Shown here: positions 1 through 6,237 of the stretch, in pieces
How the letters are laid out: the number at the start of each line of letters is the position of its first letter
Position numbering within the stretch: position 1 is the first letter of the stretch
Assembly (NCBI GenBank): GCA_036003365.1
Contig: DASYSL010000216.1
Location: 1 to 26,276, forward strand
Reading direction: 5' to 3'
Source of the DNA: DASYSL01 sp036003365
Lineage (GTDB): Bacteria; Eisenbacteria; RBG-16-71-46; DASYSL01
Length of the DNA stretch: 26,276 nt
Translations under genes and position numbers: made by a program
The notes under the pieces: generated by a model
Told to the model about the DNA's origin: nothing
Databases searched by the model: none
Seen by the model: only the letters and a program-made list of their open reading frames with translations

Positions 1-11
1 GACCTAGAGCG

Positions 12-63
12 GCGCCCCAAGCCGAACGCCTGAAAACGATCACCCCTGGGGCGCTCTCTTTTT
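12..63 (+). terminator. Possible Rho-independent terminator of an upstream gene
   Basis: A perfect 8-bp inverted repeat, GCGCCCCA at 12-19 and TGGGGCGC at 47-54, is followed directly by TCTCTTTTT at 55-63. The stem plus T-tract has the form of an intrinsic terminator read on the plus strand. The 27-nt loop is longer than usual, which lowers confidence. The gene it would serve lies outside the window. Confidence 0.4.
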
Positions 64-123
64 GTCGGTGCCGCATGCGAAGCTGAAATCATCGAAAACT
101 AGAGCCCCGAGCGCCCCCTCCAG

Positions 124-145
124 GTACGCCCCCGAAGAGGCGTAC
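124..145 (+). promoter_or_regulatory. Hairpin overlapping the ribosome-binding site of the HNH gene
   Basis: GTACGCC at 124-130 and GGCGTAC at 139-145 form a perfect 7-bp stem with an 8-nt loop. It ends 2 nt before the ATG at 148. The likely Shine-Dalgarno, AAGAGG at 135-140, lies half in the loop and half in the right arm. Folding of the mRNA would therefore partly hide it. A role in holding down translation is inference. Confidence 0.45.
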
Positions 146-147
146 AC

Positions 148-1428
148 ATGCGTCGGTTCTCCGCGGCTCATTTGAGCAATCCGCAAGTCAAGCAGCGTCT
201 CATGGTCAAGGTGGTTGAAGACCGGGCCAACGAGACCGAAATTCTGGTTCTCATCGGTGAAGCTGATGCTCGAAAGATCTACATCGACGAGGGCTATACG
301 TCGATGTACGCCTGGTGCATCGAGTTCTTCCATTTCTCCAAAGAAGTGGCGTTTCGGCGGATTCACGTCGCCCGAATGGCCCGCCAATACCCTCTCTTGT
401 TCGCGGCCGTCGAGGATGGACGTCTCCACTTGAGCGCCGTGCGCCTCATTGCTCCCCACCTCACTCCTGAGAATGTCGAGGAGATCGTTGCCCGGGCCAC
501 GCACCGGACTTGCGAAGAGATCGAAGAGATGTTGGCGCGCCGCGTCGTTCGGCTCGAGACGCTGCTCGAAGGATCAATACCAAGCCGCCACCTTCCGCAG
601 GCACCGAGCTCGCCTGCACCGAGCTGGCCTGCACCGAGCTCGCCTGCACCGAGCTCTTCCGAAGTGGCCCTTATGATCCCTCCACTGGCCGTACGGCCAG
701 TGATGTCGTCGTCGGCACCCGCTCCCGAGGCGGTCTCCGTTTCCGCCGTGGGGCCAGCTCCCGAACCCCGCGTATCCATCGCGCTTGAACACAGAGTCCA
801 TAAGAAGCTGCAGTACGCTCGAGCGCTGCTGAGCCACAGTATTCCGTTGGGCAGCGACTCCCAGGTCATCGAGCGGGCATTGGACGAGCTGATCGCCAAG
901 GTCGAGCGCGTCAAGTACGGCGCCGTCAAGCGTCCTCGCCAACCCAAGCCGAGCAAGCTTCGCCGCCGCACGATTCCGGCGCATGTGCGGCGTTCTGTTC
1001 GTGAGCGCGACGGCGACCAGTGCACCTCGACGAGCGAAAACGGGCAGCGCTGCGCGGCTCGTGATGCGCTCGAATTCGACCACATCCAGCCGGTCGCCCG
1101 CGGAGGCAAGTCCACAGTCGAAAATGTTCGGCTGCTATGCCGCGGTCACAATCAGAATGAAGCAGAGAAGTCTCTTGGCGCTGAGTTCATGCAGAAGAAG
1201 CGCGCGGAGGCCGCGGCGATGCGCTCCCGGAGGAAGTCTCAAGAGCGCGAGAGAAGCGCGATCGAGCTGACGGGCGAAGCCACCCCAGGAGTCACCGAAT
1301 CCCCGGAAAGCCTCCGCCTCACCAGGCTGGGTGACGTGGTGCGCGGTGACGATGTCCGGGCGGACCTTGGGGGCGGGGCCGACGCTAGGCCAAAAGCGCC
1401 GGAATCTTCTCCTGAATCGACGTCGTGA
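148..1428 (+). CDS. HNH endonuclease domain protein
   Basis: A 426-aa protein of a family common in myxobacteria and uncultured lineages. It has a helical N-terminal region (about 5-140), a low-complexity Ala/Pro/Ser linker (about 152-210), a helical segment (about 211-258), a basic stretch (260-283) and a C-terminal HNH nuclease domain (about 285-345). The HNH domain shows D311-H312, N326 and H334, with C292, C302 and C331 as likely zinc ligands. The tail after 345 is charged. The ATG at 148 has AAGAGG 7 nt upstream. The family is known for the fold, but no physiological role is established; a nuclease acting on DNA is the family expectation. The first half is visibly poorer in GC than the neighbours, suggesting transfer. 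The 3' end overlaps the convergent peptidase gene by 44 bp. Confidence 0.85.
   Translation: MRRFSAAHLSNPQVKQRLMVKVVEDRANETEILVLIGEADARKIYIDEGYTSMYAWCIEFFHFSKEVAFRRIHVARMARQYPLLFAAVEDGRLHLSAVRLIAPHLTPENVEEIVARATHRTCEEIEEMLARRVVRLETLLEGSIPSRHLPQAPSSPAPSWPAPSSPAPSSSEVALMIPPLAVRPVMSSSAPAPEAVSVSAVGPAPEPRVSIALEHRVHKKLQYARALLSHSIPLGSDSQVIERALDELIAKVERVKYGAVKRPRQPKPSKLRRRTIPAHVRRSVRERDGDQCTSTSENGQRCAARDALEFDHIQPVARGGKSTVENVRLLCRGHNQNEAEKSLGAEFMQKKRAEAAAMRSRRKSQERERSAIELTGEATPGVTESPESLRLTRLGDVVRGDDVRADLGGGADARPKAPESSPESTS
601..660 (+). repeat. Four in-frame 15-bp tandem repeats in the HNH gene
   Basis: Four consecutive 15-bp units, each starting GCACCGAGCT, fill 601-660. They encode the pentapeptides APSSP, APSWP, APSSP and APSSS. 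The unit length is a multiple of three, so gain or loss of a unit changes the linker length without a frameshift. Confidence 0.85.
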
Positions 1429-2596
1429 CCTCGGCCACGCCGTCGCCCCAGTACATGTCGATCTCGCTGCGCACGCCGAAGCGGCCCTCGAGATAGACGC
1501 CGGGCTCGATCGAGAAGCCGGTGAACGGGACGAGCAGGCGCTCGTCGCGGGTTTCGAAGTGATCCAGATTGGCGCCGTTGCCGTGCACCTCGGTGCCGAT
1601 CGAGTGCCCGAGGCGGTGCAGGAACTGCTTTTCGAAGCCCCGCTCGCGAATCACGGCGCGGGCGACGTCGTCCGCTTCGAAGCCTTGAGTCTCCATGCGA
1701 CCCGCTGCGCGCGCCTTCAAGAACGTGACGGCCGCGTCGCGCGCGCCCGCCACCGCTTCCCACACCTTCTGCACTTCATCGGGGACGCGCGGACCCTGAT
1801 ACGCCATCCACGTGATGTCGGCGGCGATGGCGCCGGGGCGGTTCAGCTTGCCCCAGAGATCGATCAACACCACCGAGCCGGGAGCGACGCGATGCGAGCC
1901 CGTGGCGCTCGGCGAATAGTGCGGGTTGGCGGCGTGCGGACCGACGGCCACGATGGGATCGGAGTCCATGGTCATGCCACGGTCGTGCAGCATCTGCGCC
2001 AGGAGCTGCTGCACCTCGTACTCGGTGGGCTGCTCGCCGCGCTTGCCGCACTGCTGCAGGAAGTGATGGGTGCGGCCCGCGCACTCGTCGAGGATGGCGG
2101 CGGCCTTCTTGTGGCTCTCCAGGCCTTCGGCCGACCAGACGGCTTCGAAGCGCGATACGAGATCGGCCGAGGTCACGACCTCGGCGCCGAACGAGCGCAC
2201 CAGCTCGAGCGTGCCCGCGTCGACGCGCGACACGTAGGGCACGCCGTTCTTGGGTGAGTACTCCATGGCGATCCGGCGTGTGCCCTTGAGCATCTCCGCG
2301 AGCTTCTCTTCCATCTCGCGCCAGCCCGCGTACGAGCTTTTCTCACCCGGCTTGTCGGTGAAGTTGTGCGCTTCGATGGCGTGATGGAGCCAGCGCGGCT
2401 CGCCGCGCGCGGGCAGGAGGCAGAACCAGCGCCGCGTGTGGTGCGCGTCGGCCGGGAAGCCGGCGACGCGCCAGGCGATGGGATTGAGCCCTCGGAAGTC
2501 GTAGAGGAGCCAGCCATCCAAACCCATCTCGGCCAGGGCGCTCTGGATTGTGTCCACGGGAATCGTGCGCGTCGGAGTGCTGGTCGTCGATCCCAT
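1385..2596 (-). CDS. M24-family metallopeptidase (Xaa-Pro aminopeptidase type)
   Basis: A 403-aa cytoplasmic pita-bread metallopeptidase. It has a creatinase-like N-terminal domain (about 12-150) and an M24 catalytic domain (about 160-400). All five metal ligands of the family are visible: D246 in LIDLWGK, D260 in AADITW, H331 in LGHSIG, E364 in SIEPGVY and E378 in RSEID. It is expected to bind two divalent metals and release N-terminal residues, probably before proline; the true substrate cannot be read from sequence. The ATG at 2596 was chosen because AAGGAG stands just upstream; a longer frame to 2662 would run toward the fdhD stop without support. It lies 37 nt downstream of fdhD on the same strand and may be co-transcribed. 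Its 3' end overlaps the HNH gene. Confidence 0.88.
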   Translation of the reverse strand: MGSTTSTPTRTIPVDTIQSALAEMGLDGWLLYDFRGLNPIAWRVAGFPADAHHTRRWFCLLPARGEPRWLHHAIEAHNFTDKPGEKSSYAGWREMEEKLAEMLKGTRRIAMEYSPKNGVPYVSRVDAGTLELVRSFGAEVVTSADLVSRFEAVWSAEGLESHKKAAAILDECAGRTHHFLQQCGKRGEQPTEYEVQQLLAQMLHDRGMTMDSDPIVAVGPHAANPHYSPSATGSHRVAPGSVVLIDLWGKLNRPGAIAADITWMAYQGPRVPDEVQKVWEAVAGARDAAVTFLKARAAGRMETQGFEADDVARAVIRERGFEKQFLHRLGHSIGTEVHGNGANLDHFETRDERLLVPFTGFSIEPGVYLEGRFGVRSEIDMYWGDGVAEVTTSIQEKIPALLA

Positions 2597-2633
2597 CACG
2601 TCTCCTTGGGGCTCGGGAAGTGAGCGCATCTTA

Positions 2634-3440
2634 TCACTCCGCCATGCGCTCGCGCCCGGCATAGACGGCGAAGCTCCCGTCGCGCACGAAACCGAGCAGC
2701 GTCATGTTGGCTTCCTCGGCGAGGGCCACCGCGAGATGCGAGGGCGCCGAGACCGAAGCGAGGGCCGGAATGCCGGCGATCCAGGCCTTGAGCACGATCT
2801 CGAAGCCGGCGCGTCCGCTCACGCAGAGGAGCGCGTCCTTGAGCGGCAGGCGGCGGCCGAGCGCCGCCCAGCCCACGAGCTTGTCCACCGCGTTGTGGCG
2901 ACCGACGTCTTCGCGGGCGGCGAGCAGGTCGCCTTGGAGATCGAAAAGCCCCGCGGCATGCAGGCCTCCGGTTTCGTCGAACGTGGGTTGGGATTTGCGC
3001 AGGCGCTCGGGGAGTGAGGCCAGGACACTGGGAATGACACCGGGACCATCGGGAAGCGGCTCGGCGCGGCGGCGCACCGCTTCCAGCGTGCCGCGCCCAC
3101 AGACGCCGCACGCGGCGGTGACGAAGGCGGGCCGACCCGTGAGGCGCGCGGCCCCGTCAGGGGATTCCGCGGAATGGACGGTGACATTCACCACGTTGCC
3201 GCGGGCGTCGGCGGGAACGTCGTGGACGGGTGCGACGCCCACGAGATCGGCGGGATGGCGCGCGATGCCTTCGGTGAGGACGAACCCCGCGGCCAGCTCC
3301 TCGTCGTCGCCGGGCGTGCGCAGCGTCACCGCGATGGGCACGCCGTTCACGCGAATCTCGAGCGGCTCCTCGACGGCCACGCGATCTTCGTAGGGGCCGC
3401 GGTCGGGACGCCACGCCGGAACGGCTATACTGCGGTCCAT
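2634..3440 (-). CDS. fdhD: FdhD, sulfur carrier for molybdenum cofactor of formate dehydrogenase
   Basis: A 268-aa protein that in characterised systems takes sulfur from a cysteine desulfurase and passes it to the Mo-bis-MGD cofactor, a step needed for formate dehydrogenase activity. The diagnostic CGVCG motif is present, with C111 and C114. The conserved EEPLEIRVNG near residue 24, AAGFVLTEGI near 50 and EDVGRHNAVDK in the second half are also seen. Length is close to E. coli FdhD (277 aa). The ATG at 3440 has GGAGG 5 nt upstream; a longer frame to 3512 has no such signal and would run into the divergent gene. It sits back to back with the FdhF-like oxidoreductase, which is probably its client. 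Confidence 0.93.
   Translation of the reverse strand: MDRSIAVPAWRPDRGPYEDRVAVEEPLEIRVNGVPIAVTLRTPGDDEELAAGFVLTEGIARHPADLVGVAPVHDVPADARGNVVNVTVHSAESPDGAARLTGRPAFVTAACGVCGRGTLEAVRRRAEPLPDGPGVIPSVLASLPERLRKSQPTFDETGGLHAAGLFDLQGDLLAAREDVGRHNAVDKLVGWAALGRRLPLKDALLCVSGRAGFEIVLKAWIAGIPALASVSAPSHLAVALAEEANMTLLGFVRDGSFAVYAGRERMAE
3426..3438 (+). promoter_or_regulatory. Candidate -10 element giving a leaderless mRNA for the FdhF-like gene
   Basis: TATACT at 3426-3431 matches five of six bases of the -10 consensus and is followed by 7 nt and then the ATG at 3439. Transcription would begin at or next to the A of the start codon. No Shine-Dalgarno is seen before this ATG, which fits a leaderless message. 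No convincing -35 was found. Confidence 0.4.
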
Positions 3441-5718
3441 GTCGTCCTCCCCGGAACGAAGGCCGCCGAAGCGCGGCTGGAATCCATCCCTGTGGGCGGG
3501 CCTGGCGCCCAATGGGATCGGCCAGGTGAAGCCGAATCACTACCTGGAAATGGCGAAGGTGGCGTGGCAGAACCGCGATCAGCTGCCGTACGCCTGGCGG
3601 ATTCTAACCCAAGGCGTGTGCGACGGCTGCGCGCTGGGGACGAGCGGCCTCTCCGACTACACGATGGACGGCGTTCACCTGTGCGCCGTGCGCCTGCAGC
3701 TCATGCGCCTCAACACGGCGCCCGCGCTCGATCCGCGCCGCTTGGAGGATGTGCGTTCGCTCGAGTCCCTGAGCGGCAAGGAGCTGCGCGCGCTCGGGCG
3801 CCTGCCCTATCCGATGATCCGCCGCCGCGGCGAATCCGGCTATCGGCGCGCGACGTGGGACGAAGCACTCGACGCGGTGGCGGACCGCTTGCGCACGGCG
3901 GATCCCAACCGCGTCGGGTTCTATTTGACGTCTCGTGGCATCACCAACGAGGTCTACTACGCCGCCTCCAAGGTGGCGCGCTTCCTGGGCACGAACCACG
4001 TCGACAACTCGGCGCGCCTGTGCCATGCGCCGTCGACCGTGGTGCTCAAGGAAATGATCGGCGCGGGCGCCTCCACGTGCTCCTACACCGACTGGCTCGA
4101 GTCGGATCTCATCGTCTTCTTCGGCTCGCACACGCCCAACAACCAGCCGGTCACCACCAAATATCTCTACTACGCCAAGCAGAACGGAACGCGGGTCGCG
4201 GTCGTGAATCCGTACCGCGAGCCCGGGCTCGAGCGTTACTGGGTGCCTTCGGTGCTGGAGAGCGCGCTCTTCGGCACGCGCTTGGCCGACGAGTGGTACG
4301 AGCTCGACATCGGCGGCGACGCGGCCTTCCTGAGCGGAGCGCTCAAGGCGCTCGTGGAAGCAGGCGGCGTGGATCGCGCGTTCGTCGACGCGCACACCAC
4401 GGGCTTTGACGACGTGGCCTCGTGGGCCCGCGGCCTCACCTGGGCGGACCTCGAGCAGGGCTCGGGCGCCACGCGCGCGCGCATGAAGGCGTTCGCCGAG
4501 ATGATCGCCCAAGCCAAGAGCGCCGTCTTCGTCTGGTCGATGGGCCTCACGCAGCATGCGCACGGCGCGGACAACATCCGAGCCCTGGTGAATCTCGCGC
4601 TGGCGCGCGGCTTCGTGGGGCGCGCCGGTGCCGGGCTCATGCCGATTCGCGGTCACAGCGGCGTGCAGGGCGGCGCCGAGGTGGGGGCGGTGCCGGGTGC
4701 GCTGTCGTCGTGGGCGCCCTTGGGCTCGCCCGCGGCCGAGCAGTTCGGGCGCGCCTGGGGCTTCGCGATCCCGACCCTGCGCGGGCTCTCGGCGGTCGAG
4801 ATGATCGACGCGGCGGGGGAGGGCGCTCTGGACGTGCTCTACTCGCTCGGCGGCAATTTCCTCGAGACCTTGCCCGAGCCCGAGCGCGTGCGCGCCGCCC
4901 TGGCGCGCGTGCCTTTGCGTGTGCACCACGACATCGTGCTCTCGAGCCAGATGCTGGTCGAGCCGGCCGATCTCGCGGTGATCCTGCCCGGCCAGACGCG
5001 TTACGAGCAGGCGGGCGGCGGCACCGAGACCTCGACCGAGCGGCGCATCCTCTTCAGCCCGGAAGTGCGCGGGCGACGCATTGGCGAGAGCCGCTCCGAC
5101 TGGGAGATCCTGACCGAGGTCGCGGCGCGCGCGTATCCAGCGCGCGCGGAACAGATTCGCTTTGCGAATGCGGCGGCCATTCGAGCGGAGATTGCCCGCC
5201 TCATCCCCATGTATGCGGGGATTGAAACATTGTCGAAAAAAGGCGACCAGGTGCAGTACGGTGGGCGCTGGCTGTGCCAGGACGGCCACTTCCCGCTCGA
5301 GGGCGGACGCGCGCACTTCCGCATTCCGTTCCTCGCCGAGGAGGCGCCGCCCCCCGGCCACTTCCGCCTGGCGACGCGCCGCGGCAAGCAGTTCAACTCG
5401 ATGGTGCAGGCGGAGCGCGATCCCTTGAACGGCGCCGGGCGCGACGCCGTGCTGCTTTCCGCGCATGACGCACAGGCGCTCGGCGTGCGCCACGGCGAGG
5501 CCATCGTCCTGCGCTCGCGCACCGGGATGTTTCGCGGACGCGTGTTCGTGTCGCCCATCAAGCCGGGGAACGTGCAGGTGCATTTTCCCGAGGCCAACGG
5601 GCTCCTCGATCTCACGCGTCGCGAGAACACCTCGGGGATTCCGGATTACGGCACGCTCGTGACCATCGAGCGCGCCTCGGCTAATGGAAGTCCGAGCTCC
5701 GAGGAACGTCCCGCTTAG
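3439..5718 (+). CDS. FdhF/YdeP-family molybdopterin oxidoreductase
   Basis: A 759-aa Mo-bis-MGD enzyme related to formate dehydrogenase alpha subunits, closest in type to the FdhF/YdeP family. GVCDGC near the N-terminus gives C61 and C64, with C82 further on. C195-H196 in SARLCHAPS aligns with the Sec140-His141 pair of E. coli FdhF, so the protein Mo ligand would be cysteine. The C-terminal part (about 640-750) is a molydopterin dinucleotide-binding domain. No Tat signal is seen, so it is probably cytoplasmic. Family members are linked to formate oxidation or acid resistance, but the substrate is not settled. The divergent neighbour is fdhD, whose product is needed to sulfurate this class of cofactor. 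The ATG overlaps the fdhD ATG within CATG at 3438-3441. The 3' end overlaps the convergent DUF2231 gene by 38 bp. Confidence 0.88.
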   Translation: MSSSPERRPPKRGWNPSLWAGLAPNGIGQVKPNHYLEMAKVAWQNRDQLPYAWRILTQGVCDGCALGTSGLSDYTMDGVHLCAVRLQLMRLNTAPALDPRRLEDVRSLESLSGKELRALGRLPYPMIRRRGESGYRRATWDEALDAVADRLRTADPNRVGFYLTSRGITNEVYYAASKVARFLGTNHVDNSARLCHAPSTVVLKEMIGAGASTCSYTDWLESDLIVFFGSHTPNNQPVTTKYLYYAKQNGTRVAVVNPYREPGLERYWVPSVLESALFGTRLADEWYELDIGGDAAFLSGALKALVEAGGVDRAFVDAHTTGFDDVASWARGLTWADLEQGSGATRARMKAFAEMIAQAKSAVFVWSMGLTQHAHGADNIRALVNLALARGFVGRAGAGLMPIRGHSGVQGGAEVGAVPGALSSWAPLGSPAAEQFGRAWGFAIPTLRGLSAVEMIDAAGEGALDVLYSLGGNFLETLPEPERVRAALARVPLRVHHDIVLSSQMLVEPADLAVILPGQTRYEQAGGGTETSTERRILFSPEVRGRRIGESRSDWEILTEVAARAYPARAEQIRFANAAAIRAEIARLIPMYAGIETLSKKGDQVQYGGRWLCQDGHFPLEGGRAHFRIPFLAEEAPPPGHFRLATRRGKQFNSMVQAERDPLNGAGRDAVLLSAHDAQALGVRHGEAIVLRSRTGMFRGRVFVSPIKPGNVQVHFPEANGLLDLTRRENTSGIPDYGTLVTIERASANGSPSSEERPA

Positions 5719-6190
5719 CCCCGTGTGAAGAGTCGGCGCCCGCCTCGTGCAGCGGGCCACCGGGTGCGGTGAGCGTGGTGCCCACCCCGAGCTCGTAGAC
5801 CAGCTTGCCGCCTTCGAGCCCCGCGGCGACCAAGAGCGCGGCCAACCCCAACATGCCGACCAAGAAGAGAGCGCGCGGCCGGGGTCCGCCGGCGCGCGAC
5901 GTGCCCCAGCGCCAGAAGGCGAGCACGGCGGCGGTGCCCAGGGCCACGAATCCGAACGTGCGGTGGTCGGTGAGACCATGCGCGGCCCGCGCGACGGGGG
6001 CGACGTGCTGCGAAGCGAGCCAGCCGGTGAGGGCGGCGGCGCCGGCGGCGATCGCGCCCAGGTAGAGAAGCCAGCGCGCCAGCGTGTCGGCGAGCGGCCG
6101 GCGCGTGAGCGCGAAGAGCGCCTCGCAGGCCACGGCCGTGATCAATAAGCCGAGCGGAAAATGGACGAAGAGCGGATGGACGTTCTGCAC
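5681..6190 (-). CDS. DUF2231 domain membrane protein
   Basis: A 169-aa integral membrane protein of the DUF2231 family, whose function is unknown. It opens with the typical NVHPLFVHFPLGLL segment. About four hydrophobic stretches follow: residues 6-27, 38-58, 77-95 and 107-125. The C-terminus after 140 is hydrophilic. The start is a GTG at 6190, supported by family alignment of the N-terminus rather than by a ribosome-binding site, which is absent. A TACAAT hexamer lies 8 nt upstream. It follows the kelch gene on the same strand, but the 15-bp repeats between them carry this possible promoter. Its 3' end overlaps the FdhF-like gene. Confidence 0.75.
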   Translation of the reverse strand: MQNVHPLFVHFPLGLLITAVACEALFALTRRPLADTLARWLLYLGAIAAGAAALTGWLASQHVAPVARAAHGLTDHRTFGFVALGTAAVLAFWRWGTSRAGGPRPRALFLVGMLGLAALLVAAGLEGGKLVYELGVGTTLTAPGGPLHEAGADSSHGAKRDVPRSSDFH

Positions 6191-6192
6191 AG

Positions 6193-6237
6193 CGGCGGAT
6201 TGTACTACGGCGGATTGTACTACGGCGGATTGGACTA
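6193..6237. repeat. Three tandem 15-bp repeats between kelch and DUF2231 genes
   Basis: Three head-to-tail 15-bp units occupy 6193-6207, 6208-6222 and 6223-6237. The first two are identical (CGGCGGATTGTACTA). The third differs by one base and includes the stop codon of the kelch gene. Read on the minus strand, the two identical units each carry TACAAT. Confidence 0.9.
6199..6204 (-). promoter_or_regulatory. Candidate -10 hexamer for the DUF2231 gene
   Basis: On the minus strand this is TACAAT, one base from TATAAT. Eight bases separate it from the GTG at 6190, which has no Shine-Dalgarno. Transcription could start at the GTG itself. A second TACAAT lies 15 bp further upstream because of the tandem repeat. 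Confidence 0.35.

Noticed and set aside
1..33. C-terminal end of an upstream gene (frame ending in TGA at 31-33)
   Set aside because: Ten codons give too little sequence to support, and the inverted repeat at 12-54 would overlap it.
3604..5979. 791-codon open frame on the minus strand opposite the FdhF-like gene
   Set aside because: It is antisense to a well-supported enzyme, composed of Arg/His/Ala/Gly-rich sequence with no domain, as expected for shadow frames in GC-rich DNA.
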